From the NCBI GenBank assembly GCA_004208945.1, contig SGPE01000024.1, forward strand, positions 62,001 to 126,000: a DNA stretch of 64,000 nucleotides, read 5' to 3'. Shown here piece by piece: positions 34,220 through 43,531 of the stretch. Under the pieces are notes generated by a model. That model made no database searches, had not been told where the DNA came from, and saw only the letters and a list, made by a program, of their open reading frames with translations. Within the stretch, counting starts at the first letter, position 1; every line of letters begins with the position of its first letter. Position numbers and translations under genes: made by a program. Source of the DNA: Pseudoalteromonas sp. CO133X. Lineage in GTDB: Bacteria; Pseudomonadota; Gammaproteobacteria; Enterobacterales; Alteromonadaceae.

Positions 34220-35887
34220 TTACCACTGGCAAAACCGCTGGGCAATACGAATATTTGATTGTGCGTTCTTTAAATGCGTTAACTGAAGTAAACATAAAGC
34301 GGTAAAGTGACTGCGTTTAATCAGCTGGTGGCGATCAAAGCGCATAATTTCATACCACAGCTTAAAGAGCTCATTAAAACGCATCAAATTCTTATTGTTC
34401 AATTGCCATTGTGATTGATAGTCTACCTTGATCGGGCAGGGAATGTGCCCTGGATAGGCTTGCCATGGTGCAAGCATTGCGCGTGGATAGCTGGTTTTTA
34501 ACCAACGCTGATAAAAGCCATGCCTACGTACATATTCTACTGGTACTGCAAGAGGGTACTGTAATACTTTCCACGAATAAAATGGATGGAAAAACTCCAT
34601 TTTAAATTCGCATACTTTTTCGTTTGGAATGCTCAAATGATGGTGTTGATCATTGAGCAGTAAAAATAGCTGAAATGCTTTTACGAGAGGGAGTTCTGCT
34701 AATGGTTTAAAGCTGAGCTTCAAGTTATCAATAAGCTTTTGTTGCAATTGATTGGCGTTATGCACAACAGATTTTGGTAAATAAGCATATTGCTGCTCCA
34801 AATATGCTTGAATTAGCTTATCAAGGTCGTTTTCTTTTGCTGCTGCATATATGTTATCACCATAAAAAACAGCACCTAGGCCAACACTGCCGCCATTACC
34901 AGACCAACTTATCTGTGGCCTTGAAACGGTTTTATAGTCATTATGTTTAGCTTTGCGCCAATGTTTACCAAGGCGCTGTTCAACGGATAGTTTTTGCGTG
35001 TCGTGCACTTGGATCACTTCAAGTTCAAGTGCGTTTTGAGATGCATATTGTTTCGCGCAATAGAGATCTTGGCTATCTGATTTGGAAAAATTAAACGACT
35101 TTAACTGTACGCCTTGACGTAGTAATTCACAATTTATGAGCCGTGAATCAAGGCCACCAGAGAGGGTGCTCAGTACTTTTTTGTCAGTGTATATCGCTTT
35201 TGATACGACACTTTGAAATGCCTGCGTAACGCCTGCAATAGCATCGGGGATGGGCATATCTTGTTTAGCAAGCATCACCCAATCAAAGTATTTCTGTTTT
35301 ATCACACCATGTAGTGCATCAAAACGTAGAATTTCACCAGGGTATGAGCACTTAACCTTTTTATAAGGAGTGTGATCAAGTAACGGGTAACCCAGTACTG
35401 CAAGTTCTGTGAGCGCTTCGGCATCGCTCTCAAGTTTAATGCTTAACTGTTTAAATAAATTTAAATTGGTAGAGAAAAATAAGCCACATTCAGTTTTTAA
35501 TGTGTAAAAAGGTTTTAAACCAAGGGGATCAGTGGCGAGCACTAACGTACCTAACTGGCTGTTAAACTGGCAAAAACTGAATACTCCTTCACACTGCTGC
35601 AAGCACGTGCTGAGTGATGTTGTTTTTGCCATAGTCTGTAAATCATCACTACGAGAGCTTGTTAGTAATGGGTGACCAATTAGCGTTGCAATTTGCGACT
35701 CAGTTTGCAACCAACTTGCTTGTTGGTAAGCATCAAAGTCATATTGAAAAATAGCGCCATTATCACAATCATAGCGATGAACATCAGCTTTTCTATACTG
35801 ATTAAAAACAGTAGCTAGTTGATTTATATAATGAAGTTCTTTTTTACTAAGAGTATTAAATTGGATATAACCTGCGATAACAGCCAT
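34220..35887 (-). CDS. Asparagine-synthetase-like protein lacking the glutaminase cysteine
   Basis: About 555 residues. The N-terminal third resembles the class-II glutamine amidotransferase domain (DPLGLKPFY near 123-131 corresponds to DxxGxKPLY), but it starts MAVIAGY where active enzymes have Met-Cys-Gly, so the nucleophilic Cys is absent. The C-terminal part is an ATP-pyrophosphatase domain with SGGLDS near 246-251. It may form amides from ammonia or another amine, as in beta-lactam synthetase or lasso-peptide cyclase. ATG 35887 with AAAGGTGG upstream is chosen over GTG 35896. It sits downstream of prpE, with a terminator-like hairpin between. No precursor peptide or protease neighbour was seen. 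Confidence 0.75.
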   Translation of the reverse strand: MAVIAGYIQFNTLSKKELHYINQLATVFNQYRKADVHRYDCDNGAIFQYDFDAYQQASWLQTESQIATLIGHPLLTSSRSDDLQTMAKTTSLSTCLQQCEGVFSFCQFNSQLGTLVLATDPLGLKPFYTLKTECGLFFSTNLNLFKQLSIKLESDAEALTELAVLGYPLLDHTPYKKVKCSYPGEILRFDALHGVIKQKYFDWVMLAKQDMPIPDAIAGVTQAFQSVVSKAIYTDKKVLSTLSGGLDSRLINCELLRQGVQLKSFNFSKSDSQDLYCAKQYASQNALELEVIQVHDTQKLSVEQRLGKHWRKAKHNDYKTVSRPQISWSGNGGSVGLGAVFYGDNIYAAAKENDLDKLIQAYLEQQYAYLPKSVVHNANQLQQKLIDNLKLSFKPLAELPLVKAFQLFLLLNDQHHHLSIPNEKVCEFKMEFFHPFYSWKVLQYPLAVPVEYVRRHGFYQRWLKTSYPRAMLAPWQAYPGHIPCPIKVDYQSQWQLNNKNLMRFNELFKLWYEIMRFDRHQLIKRSHFTALCLLQLTHLKNAQSNIRIAQRFCQW

Positions 35888-35948
35888 GTTAACCACCTTT
35901 CGTTTATTAGCTTAATAGGAAAGTTGCAAAGCACAGGCCAAAACGAAG

Positions 35949-35973
35949 AAAGGCCTTTCACTACAAGGCCTTT
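35949..35973 (-). terminator. Hairpin between prpE and asparagine-synthetase-like gene
   Basis: AAAGGCCTT (35949-35957) pairs with AAGGCCTTT (35965-35973) around a 7-nt loop. It lies 22 bp after the prpE stop, with a T-rich tail on the minus strand. Confidence 0.65.
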
Positions 35974-35994
35974 GGGTAACATTACAAAAGCAAA

Positions 35995-37878
35995 TCAGCG
36001 ATTGCGTAGTTGTTGGTTGATTTCATCAAAAATGCTCGCATCATCAATGGTTGAGGGAATTTGCAGCTCTTCACCATCGACCAATTGGCGTAAGTTCTTT
36101 CTGAGTATTTTTCCAGAGCGGGTTTTTGGTAGGCGTTCAACGTGCAAAATATTCTTTAAACAAGCAATGGCTCCTATTTGATGCCTAACCGAATGAATAA
36201 GCGCTTGCTCCACCTCTTTGCTGTCGCCCAAATAGTCATCTTTTAGTACAATCATTGCCATTGGCAGTTGGCCTTTTAGTGTATCGTTAACGCCAAAAAC
36301 GGCACATTCGGCTACAGCAGGGTGGGCTGCAACAATCTCTTCCATTTCTCCGGTTGATAAGCGATGTCCTGCCACGTTAATAACATCGTCCGTGCGCCCC
36401 ATAATGAATAAGTAACCGTCATCATCAATGTAGCCGCCATCACCAGATAAGTAATAGCCTGGGTACTCACTTAAATAACCCGCTTTAAAGCGCTCATTAT
36501 TTTGCCAAATAGTGGGTAAGCAGCCAGGGGGTAAAGGCAGCTTTATCACTACAGCCCCATTTTCGTTCGGCGCACAACGCTCGCCATTCATATCTAAAAT
36601 TTGTACATCAAAGCCTGGGGTAGGCACCGTCGAGCTTCCAGGCTTTGTAGCAAGCTGTTCTATACCAATAGGGTTACAAGCAATAGCCCAGCCCGTTTCA
36701 GTTTGCCACCAGTGATCAAGTACTGGTAATCCGGTGTGTTCTTGAAGCCATTCATAGGTAGGTGGATCGAGCCGTTCACCCGCTAGAAATAAACGCTTCA
36801 ATGACGACGTGTCGTACTTTTTAAAGCCTTCTGCGTTAGGATCTTCTTTTTTTATTGCTCTAAATGCTGTCGGGGCACTAAAAAGTGCTGTGACATTATA
36901 TTCGGCAACAACTCGCCAAAAGGCGCTGGCGTCAGGTGTTCTAATGGGTTTACCTTCGTACAACACCGTTGTACAACGATAAATTAATGGGGCATAGACT
37001 ATATATGAATGACCGACTACCCAGCCGATATCTGATGCAGCCCAAAAAACCTCACCGGGCTTCATGCCATACACAGTTTCCATGCTGTAATGCATAGCTA
37101 CCGCATGACCGCCATTTTCTCTAACAACGCCTTTTGGTGTACCTGTTGTGCCAGAGGTATAAAGAATATAAAGGGGATCGTCCCCATTCACTGCAACAGG
37201 TTGAGCTTCTGGTGCATTTTCACTTGCCGATTGCCAATCAATATCACGGCCATCTTGCATTGTCGCAATAGCTTGTTCACGTTGAAACACAATGCAGTGT
37301 TCGACTGGGTGTTTTGCATTGTCTAATGCTTCATCGAGCAGAGGTTTGTATTCAATAACGTGATTAATTTCAACGCCGCAAGAGGCCGTAAGCACCAGCT
37401 TTGGCTTCGCGTCGTCAATACGTACAGCAAGTTCATGTGGAGCAAAGCCGCCAAACACCACAGAATGTATTGCACCAAGTCGTGCACAGGCTAGCATACC
37501 AATCACTGCCTGTGGGATCATGGGCATATAAATAACGACTCGATCGCCTTTTGTCACGCCAAGGGATTGCATGAGACCCGCAAATTGAGCCACTTGAGTT
37601 TGTAACTCGCCATAACTGTATTGTTGTTTAGTATTGGTAACAGGGGAGTCGTAAATAAGCGCAGTTTGCTCAGCAAACCCTGCCTCGACGTGCTGGTCAA
37701 GGGCTAAGTAACAGGTATTCAGCTTGCCGTTGGCAAACCAATGATAAAAATCGTTTTTGTCATATTGATACGGTTCAGTGGGTGCATTAAACCATGGGAT
37801 CCGTTTACTTTGTTCAAGCCAAAATTGGCCTGGGTCGCGCTGAAATTGTGTATAGTGTTGTTTATATTCGCCCGCCAT
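35995..37878 (-). CDS. prpE: Propionyl-CoA synthetase
   Basis: 627 residues, the usual length for PrpE. AMP-forming acyl-CoA synthetase motifs: YTSGTTGTPKGVV (P-loop-like), WWQTETGWA, GRTDDVINVAGHRLSTGEMEE, and the acetylatable-lysine site KTRSGKILRK. PrpE-type spacing, with SDIGWVVGHSYIVYAPL, distinguishes it from acetyl-CoA synthetase. It activates propionate to propionyl-CoA for the methylcitrate cycle; no other prp genes are in this window. Broader short-chain acid use is possible. Confidence 0.88.
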   Translation of the reverse strand: MAGEYKQHYTQFQRDPGQFWLEQSKRIPWFNAPTEPYQYDKNDFYHWFANGKLNTCYLALDQHVEAGFAEQTALIYDSPVTNTKQQYSYGELQTQVAQFAGLMQSLGVTKGDRVVIYMPMIPQAVIGMLACARLGAIHSVVFGGFAPHELAVRIDDAKPKLVLTASCGVEINHVIEYKPLLDEALDNAKHPVEHCIVFQREQAIATMQDGRDIDWQSASENAPEAQPVAVNGDDPLYILYTSGTTGTPKGVVRENGGHAVAMHYSMETVYGMKPGEVFWAASDIGWVVGHSYIVYAPLIYRCTTVLYEGKPIRTPDASAFWRVVAEYNVTALFSAPTAFRAIKKEDPNAEGFKKYDTSSLKRLFLAGERLDPPTYEWLQEHTGLPVLDHWWQTETGWAIACNPIGIEQLATKPGSSTVPTPGFDVQILDMNGERCAPNENGAVVIKLPLPPGCLPTIWQNNERFKAGYLSEYPGYYLSGDGGYIDDDGYLFIMGRTDDVINVAGHRLSTGEMEEIVAAHPAVAECAVFGVNDTLKGQLPMAMIVLKDDYLGDSKEVEQALIHSVRHQIGAIACLKNILHVERLPKTRSGKILRKNLRQLVDGEELQIPSTIDDASIFDEINQQLRNR

Positions 37879-37996
37879 GATGAGGCTCCTATATTTTTAG
37901 TGAGAGATGTTTACAACATGTTAAAAATATAGGGCGGTTTTTGATTAAATAATATGCGACCTTGGTCGGCAGTAATTCAACGCAGAGTATTAAATA

Positions 37997-38383
37997 CTAC
38001 TCTTTCGCTGAGGCTTTACTGCGTGGTGCGCCAAGTAAAATCCCGATGTGACAAATACATACGGACAAAAACGCACTTAACCCTAAGGCTCCACCATAGC
38101 CATCTAATAGTGGCACTAAATACTCAAATAATATTGAAAAAAGCAATGCCGAGATAGCGAGTGTAAAAATTCCAAAGCGTTTTGGGGCACTCATACCAAT
38201 AAACGTACCGCCAAAAAAAGCAATGCTATACAGCTCAACATCTGGTGTAGTAAAGTACAGTACACAATATGCAATAATTGATAATGATGCAGACGCTCTA
38301 ATACCGTCAAAGCGATTATGATGAGCTAACAAGTAGGTTGCAAATGCGGCCAGCACAACAAGTAATATGATGACTAAGTTCAT
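37997..38383 (-). CDS. Small multi-spanning membrane protein, second of a pair
   Basis: 128 residues with about four membrane segments and no recognised domain. The segment IAFFGGTFIGMSAPKR matches in form the segment AIYAGSFAGMCSS of its upstream neighbour, suggesting that the two are diverged copies. The start overlaps the neighbour's stop by 4 bp (ATGA), so they are co-translated and may form a heteromeric membrane complex. Function unknown. Confidence 0.65.
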   Translation of the reverse strand: MNLVIILLVVLAAFATYLLAHHNRFDGIRASASLSIIAYCVLYFTTPDVELYSIAFFGGTFIGMSAPKRFGIFTLAISALLFSILFEYLVPLLDGYGGALGLSAFLSVCICHIGILLGAPRSKASAKE

Positions 38384-38811
38384 GCAACAACTCCTTTAGC
38401 TAACATGTAAAGCGCAACACTGGCAAACGCTATACTACCTAATCGCCCACCAAAGCCAGCAAATAGGTTCATGGTTAAAATGTATAAGCATGCACCTAAA
38501 AATGAAATAAGCCCAAGCTCCCAATAATTTGCAACTAAGTTTGAAGAGCACATACCCGCGAAACTACCCGCATAAATAGCTGAGTAAGGGTGGGATTTAA
38601 AATACCTTGGAAAAGGAATAAAGGTACCCAGTAAACCAGCCCCTGCCGCTGCAATAACAATCGGTACGTTAAACTTGTCGTGCAATATAAAGCTTAAAAA
38701 GCAGCCACAAAAGAAACAAATATACTTAACTAAAAAAAAACTAAAATGAGAGGACAAGGTATGAATATAAAGTTTAGAGGATTGTCGAAAGTGCGGCTTG
38801 AGCGGTTTCAT
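38380..38811 (-). CDS. Small multi-spanning membrane protein, first of a pair
   Basis: 143 residues with about four hydrophobic segments after a basic N-terminus (MKPLKPHFRQSSK). It contains AAGAGLLGTFIPFPRYF and SAIYAGSFAGMCSS, the latter shared in pattern with the downstream partner. Gly-rich membrane segments suggest close helix packing, as in small transporters or channel subunits. No family is recognised. It begins the two-gene unit; ATG 38811 is the only clear start. Confidence 0.65.
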   Translation of the reverse strand: MKPLKPHFRQSSKLYIHTLSSHFSFFLVKYICFFCGCFLSFILHDKFNVPIVIAAAGAGLLGTFIPFPRYFKSHPYSAIYAGSFAGMCSSNLVANYWELGLISFLGACLYILTMNLFAGFGGRLGSIAFASVALYMLAKGVVA

Positions 38812-38926
38812 ACTTACTTTTAGGTAGTTATAAAGGCGTTAATTTTCACATTTTATACTCATAAAGTACAATGTGAAAAAGCGCAGTCAATTGGCAGTGC
38901 TCAATTTGCGCTTAGCCGTGATTATT

Positions 38927-38961
38927 TTTAAGCAGGCGCGAGAGCAACGCGCCTGCTTAAA
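38927..38961 (-). terminator. Strong hairpin after S9 peptidase gene
   Basis: A perfect 14-bp stem TTTAAGCAGGCGCG / CGCGCCTGCTTAAA with a 7-nt loop, directly after the peptidase stop codon. The T tract is weak, but the stem is GC-rich. Confidence 0.7.
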
Positions 38962-38964
38962 TGA

Positions 38965-41004
38965 TTACTTATGATATTGCTTGAACCACGCAAGCGTGTA
39001 TTCAATTTTTGAAATCATACGTGAAGGGCGACCTGCAATACCGTGAGGAGAACCTGGAACACGAATAAGCACGGTATCTACTTTTTGTAGTTTTAGTGCT
39101 TGATAGAATTGCTCTGATTCTGAAATAGGTGTGCGGCGGTCTTCTTCACCTGTCATGATAAGTGATGGCGTGGTCACGTTACCCACTAATGAAAGCGGTG
39201 AACGTTTCCAATAGTGCTCAACATTGTCCCAAGGCATACCCGGAAATTGGTTGCGAATTTGGCCAATATAGCTGTCGGCAGTCAGGGTTTTACTTAACCA
39301 GTTGATCACCGGTTTAGTAATCGCCGCAGCATTAAAGCGGTTTGTTAAACCAACTGCATAAGCCGTTGCAATACCACCCGCTGAACCACCAGCAATAAAC
39401 AGGTTATTTTTATCAATAAAGCCCTTTTCAATCATCGCATCAACCGCTGAGTTATGATCGGCAAAGTCTTCCTCTGAGCTGTATTTACCATCAAGTAATA
39501 GCGCAAAGTCTTTACCATAACTTGTTGAGCCACGGTAGTTTACATACACAACTACGTAACCTTCTGCGGCATAGCGTTGTAACTCAGCGGTAAAACTTGG
39601 GCCATACGCAAGGTGTGGGCCGCCGTGAATTTCAACCATTAGTGGGTATTGTTTGTTTTCATCAAAATTAGGAGGGGTGATATACCAACCTTGGATTGCT
39701 TGGCCATCGAACTGAGAATTAACATTCAACTCGTGTACTTTACCGAGCTTTTTATGGCCTAATACATCTTCATTTAATGACGTCAGGGTTTTGCTTTTAC
39801 CTTTGTAAAGGTAACCTAGATCAGCAGGGCGGTATTCACTGCCTGTTGTAAAAGCAACGGCCCCATTATTTGCCATGCTAAAACTACCACTAATATATGG
39901 GCGGCCAATTGATGTACCCGAGAGCGTGTCCGTTAAGTCAGTAACTTTGCCGCGAGTAGAAACCTTAGCCAATTTACGCTTACCAAAGTCATCATACTGA
40001 ATGACAAAATCGCCATCTCCAGACCACTTATAGTCTGCAACTGAGCGGTCTAGCTCTTTGGTAATATGATTGACTGACTTATTGTCTAAATCAAGCATTG
40101 AAAGGGTTGAGTTAATGTAAGGCACGGGGGCATTGTCGCGAGCGATAAATGCAAGCTCGTCGCCATCTTCACTATAATGAGGATTGGTTTCTCGCCCTGG
40201 TTGGTCGGTTAGCTGAGTTAGTTCAGCTGTTTTGATATTAATTTCGTAAAGATCAGACTCGGTGGTGCGGTATTCCCATTCACTATTTCGATCTGCAGAA
40301 AACGCGAGTTTTGTATTATCAGGGCTCCATGCGAGTGGACCTCGATGTTGATAGTCTCCAGAGGTTAATTGACGAGGTGTGCCGCCCGATACAGGAATAA
40401 CAAATACATGACGGTAGGCAGGCTCAAGCATACCCGCACCATCCGCTTGATAACGTGCTTTCTCGATTACTTTTACAGGTTTTGACCAGTCTGCACCTTT
40501 TGGTTTTTTAGGGAGTTTGACCGATTTAGCAAAGGCTGTTTTGCCTTCGGGGATATTCATCGTAAAGGCGATTTGCTCTGAGTCATGAGACCAAGTTAAA
40601 TTGCCAACTGATTTTGGAAGCTGAGTTAAGAGGGCTTGTTTGTCTTGCGCTAACCAATAAACATGTAATTGATTAGAACCACTTACATTGCTGGTAAAAG
40701 CAATTTTTTTGCTATCCGGTGACCAAGTCGGTTGGCTGTAACTGTGTTCATCGGCGAAAAGAGGTGTGTGCTGACCTGATTTTAGATCGTATAGCCAAAA
40801 GCTACGTTTATTACCATCTTTCATGATGTCGTAGCCGCTGCGTACGTAGACAATTTTTTTCCCATCAGGACTAATTTGTGGGTCACCAGCGTACTCTAAT
40901 TGAAAGATATCCTCAGAAACAAACTTGTTGTTTGCATAAACATGGGCCGTATTCGCAGCACATAGCAAGCTGACCCCGATTATCATTGTTTTTTTAAATT
41001 GCAT
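38965..41004 (-). CDS. Exported S9-family prolyl-oligopeptidase-like peptidase
   Basis: 679 residues. Signal peptide (ends HVYA), then a WD40/TolB-like beta-propeller (about 30-420) with repeated SPDGKKI, WSPDSKKIAF and WSPDNTKLAFSAD blades, then an alpha/beta-hydrolase domain. Catalytic Ser in GGSAGG (about residue 540), Asp in TGEEDRRTP region and His in GSPHGIAGR complete the triad. Members act as dipeptidyl or acylaminoacyl peptidases on short peptides; periplasmic location is inferred. It probably helps use proteinaceous food. Confidence 0.9.
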   Translation of the reverse strand: MQFKKTMIIGVSLLCAANTAHVYANNKFVSEDIFQLEYAGDPQISPDGKKIVYVRSGYDIMKDGNKRSFWLYDLKSGQHTPLFADEHSYSQPTWSPDSKKIAFTSNVSGSNQLHVYWLAQDKQALLTQLPKSVGNLTWSHDSEQIAFTMNIPEGKTAFAKSVKLPKKPKGADWSKPVKVIEKARYQADGAGMLEPAYRHVFVIPVSGGTPRQLTSGDYQHRGPLAWSPDNTKLAFSADRNSEWEYRTTESDLYEINIKTAELTQLTDQPGRETNPHYSEDGDELAFIARDNAPVPYINSTLSMLDLDNKSVNHITKELDRSVADYKWSGDGDFVIQYDDFGKRKLAKVSTRGKVTDLTDTLSGTSIGRPYISGSFSMANNGAVAFTTGSEYRPADLGYLYKGKSKTLTSLNEDVLGHKKLGKVHELNVNSQFDGQAIQGWYITPPNFDENKQYPLMVEIHGGPHLAYGPSFTAELQRYAAEGYVVVYVNYRGSTSYGKDFALLLDGKYSSEEDFADHNSAVDAMIEKGFIDKNNLFIAGGSAGGIATAYAVGLTNRFNAAAITKPVINWLSKTLTADSYIGQIRNQFPGMPWDNVEHYWKRSPLSLVGNVTTPSLIMTGEEDRRTPISESEQFYQALKLQKVDTVLIRVPGSPHGIAGRPSRMISKIEYTLAWFKQYHK

Positions 41005-41083
41005 GGTATGGTCTTTTTTATTTGGAAAATTTCATCCTAGAAGTAGACCTTTATTCACGCAAGCTCAATGAGATAAAGTAGCA

Positions 41084-42316
41084 TTAACCAAAGGTGAAAA
41101 ATCCATCCCAGCGCGCATCTAAACGTTGCTTTGCTGTTTTTAAATCAACCGCTTGATATAAACCGTGAGTTTCTTCAACAAGGTTGAGCTTGACGAGTTT
41201 GCTAAGTGCATCGTCAATTTCAAAGTCGAGTTGGCATTGCTGAGTGCTGTAAAACCATGCTTCAATGCGTTGATCTAATTGGACTGAGCTAATTGCTTCA
41301 TCTGCTTTGAGTAAAAACGTATAAGCGAGCAGGGCTTCTTTTACATCTTCCTCTTCAGCTGCATCTACTAAGGTATGAAAGACGCCCGCATTATTATCGA
41401 GATTTTTAAAATATAAGTTATCTGTCAAGGCTTTCATAAAGCGAATTTTACGGTTTTTAAACTTGCTCCATTCCTTAAAAATAAAGCTGCCAAATACACC
41501 CATACCAATGGCAAAAGTAATAAAGTGCTGTTGGCTCATGTGCACTTCTTCGCTGCGCCAGCCTCCCCAAAAAGCAATCATGGCAATTAACAGTAAAATA
41601 GATGCACCTAATTTAGTAACCAATACCACAGTTCCGCCTACCAAAGCTGAAGAGCCAATAATAAGTTTATCGATAGGGCGCATTTTCACTTCGCTATTTG
41701 GAAATAGCATTTCCAAGTCAGCTTTAGGAACATTCTGAAATAGCTTAACAATGGTTGAGCTAGGCTCAAAACCCATAGGCTTTTTGCCCTTCTCTAAAAA
41801 ATACTGTTCATCTTTAAAGCGAATGAATATGGCAACACGATCGTAATTGGTAAATTGAACTTGCTTTTTTCTTAAGCCCCACCAAGTACGTAGCGTTTCT
41901 GTTTTTTGAGATTCTCCACGGCGATAGAACACCACTTCGGCAAAGTCATCAAACTCCACAGCTAAACGTACTTTAAAAAGCGACTCTTCATTAAGTGCTT
42001 CTTGTAAGTCTTGGTTGGTGATGGTTTCATAATTTGCTGCGTTAAGCACAGTGGCAAACTGTTGCGCGAATTTAGCTTGGTGCGCTTTACGTGTTTTATC
42101 GTCAATCGGGTTTAATAAACGTGTGTCTGCATTGGGATCAAACGGGGCATAGTTATTTTTTAATGACTCTAATAGGTCATGGTATTGGTAATGAATAACA
42201 CTTTGCAAAATAGTCGAAAATTCAGCGAATGACTGATGATCCTCTTCATTTAGGTAGGCTTGGCACAGGGTGATGATGTCGTATTTACGAAAAGGAATAA
42301 AGCGAGCGTTCGTCAT
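41084..42316 (-). CDS. DUF3754 (TMEM143-like) membrane protein
   Basis: 410 residues. A long soluble N-terminal part contains RLAVEFDDFAEVVFYRRGESQKTETLRTWWGLRKK and FIRFKDEQYFL, typical of DUF3754. Two membrane helices follow at about 220-275 (IIGSSALVGGTVVLVTKLGASILLLIAMI and FITFAIGMGVFGSFIF), then a C-terminal alpha-helical region with FMKALTDNLYFKNLDNNAGVFHTLVDAAEEED. The family occurs in bacteria and mitochondria without a known function. The gene is monocistronic. Confidence 0.8.
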   Translation of the reverse strand: MTNARFIPFRKYDIITLCQAYLNEEDHQSFAEFSTILQSVIHYQYHDLLESLKNNYAPFDPNADTRLLNPIDDKTRKAHQAKFAQQFATVLNAANYETITNQDLQEALNEESLFKVRLAVEFDDFAEVVFYRRGESQKTETLRTWWGLRKKQVQFTNYDRVAIFIRFKDEQYFLEKGKKPMGFEPSSTIVKLFQNVPKADLEMLFPNSEVKMRPIDKLIIGSSALVGGTVVLVTKLGASILLLIAMIAFWGGWRSEEVHMSQQHFITFAIGMGVFGSFIFKEWSKFKNRKIRFMKALTDNLYFKNLDNNAGVFHTLVDAAEEEDVKEALLAYTFLLKADEAISSVQLDQRIEAWFYSTQQCQLDFEIDDALSKLVKLNLVEETHGLYQAVDLKTAKQRLDARWDGFFTFG

Positions 42317-42596
42317 TACTAAATAGCGTGTTATTAAATATGCTTGGCATCATAAAAAAATAATCACGTAAATGCGATATTTTAAACAGAATAAGCCTTA
42401 ACTTGGGCTGTTGGAGTCTGAAAGCTAGGTATGTGCTGTGAGTTAAAATAACTATAGACTATCTATAATTATGTTAAAAAAATGCTTAAAATTGTTTTTA
42501 CAGGTGTTTTTCACTTAGTGACGTTTGCGGTAAAGTGGTGAACTAACCGCAAACCAGAGTAAAGCGAAAAATGTCCTGATGATAAACATTTAAGCC

Positions 42597-42788
42597 CTAC
42601 TTATTTCGCTTCACAACAGACGGGATTGCCCAAAAAAGTAAACAAATTAAAATAAAAAGTGAAATTGCTAAGTATATATTTTCAAAAGATACCCAACATA
42701 GGAATGCAATTATAGCCGCAATATAAAATACAAATTGCTCTACAAATGCGTAAAACACTTTTAATGTATTTTGAAAAAAAAACTTCAT
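42597..42788 (-). CDS. Two-helix membrane protein overlapping the 248-aa gene (possible immunity protein)
   Basis: 63 residues with two membrane helices (FVFYIAAIIAFLCWVSF and IYLAISLFILICLLFWAIP) and a basic C-terminal tail VVKRNK. The start overlaps the upstream stop by 4 bp (ATGA), so it is translated from the same message. Small inner-membrane proteins directly after a larger soluble protein often protect the cell from a membrane-targeting toxin; this is only a layout-based inference. No family was recognised. Confidence 0.6.
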   Translation of the reverse strand: MKFFFQNTLKVFYAFVEQFVFYIAAIIAFLCWVSFENIYLAISLFILICLLFWAIPSVVKRNK

Positions 42789-43531
42789 TTACAAAGCCCC
42801 TTTAGATCAATGTTTTCAGGACGAAGACAAAACTCTGATACAGGCACTGGTGCGGGGGAAAGATCTGTTAAAGCATTCATTTCGATTAGTGAATTTTCTG
42901 CTTTTTTTAGTAGCTCCAACTCCTCCTTTGATAGTTTATAGCCTGATATACTTGGATATGGTGTTGGTCCATTCGGTCGCCCAGTGAGAATTGACTGGAT
43001 TACGTGCTCTATTTTTTTGTGACCCGTGACCACTGACTTTATAGCAGCTCCATAACTCGCTAATGTAAAATTCGATAAGCTGATTACTCGGTTTGCATTT
43101 TTAGGTAACTTTTTATTACCAATTCGCCCTCCTGTACTTGCATAGTTAGTAAAAGTACCGCCAGCAAAACGACCTAATATATCCGCTTTGCGATTTTTCA
43201 GGTTATAAACCAATACGCCATAAAGAATGTCTTTGCTTACACTATCTTTTGCTAGGTTTAGTATTTGAGCTAGTTGATTTGCCGCTATTTGTGCTTGCAC
43301 TTTTCTAGAATGGCCCAATATACCCAATTGCATTTGGATTTGTAACAACCCAATCCACCAAGTGATTGGGTGATTATAGGCACCTTTGATAAATCTATGC
43401 CAAGCTGGCTCATTTCCATACTTGTACGAGTTAATTAATCTCTCAACCTCTTTTGGGTCAGCCTTTTGTAGATTCTCAACAAATATTTGCACATCTCTTT
43501 TTCCCTGAACATCCAATCTAAAATTGGTCAT
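42785..43531 (-). CDS. Unrecognised 248-residue protein (possible effector/toxin)
   Basis: 248 residues without signal peptide or known motif. A basic, mostly helical protein with an amphipathic stretch HPITWWIGLLQIQMQLGILGH (60-80 region), a Gly/Asn-rich middle (GRFAGGTFTNYASTGGRIGN) and a hydrophobic helix-like segment LSNFTLASYGAAIKSVV. The C-terminal 35 residues are Pro-rich and end with two Cys. AGGGAAG precedes the ATG. It is linked by translational overlap to a two-helix membrane protein. No secretion marker such as PAAR, VgrG, MIX or LXG was found. Confidence 0.6.
   Translation of the reverse strand: MTNFRLDVQGKRDVQIFVENLQKADPKEVERLINSYKYGNEPAWHRFIKGAYNHPITWWIGLLQIQMQLGILGHSRKVQAQIAANQLAQILNLAKDSVSKDILYGVLVYNLKNRKADILGRFAGGTFTNYASTGGRIGNKKLPKNANRVISLSNFTLASYGAAIKSVVTGHKKIEHVIQSILTGRPNGPTPYPSISGYKLSKEELELLKKAENSLIEMNALTDLSPAPVPVSEFCLRPENIDLKGLCK

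Noticed and set aside
34220..35896. Lasso-peptide cluster suggested by the asparagine-synthetase-like protein
   Set aside because: No McjB-like protease, ABC exporter or plausible precursor peptide is visible on either side.
42317..42596. Possible small gene or RNA in the 280-bp gap upstream of the DUF3754 gene
   Set aside because: No frame with a start signal and no strong hairpin were found.
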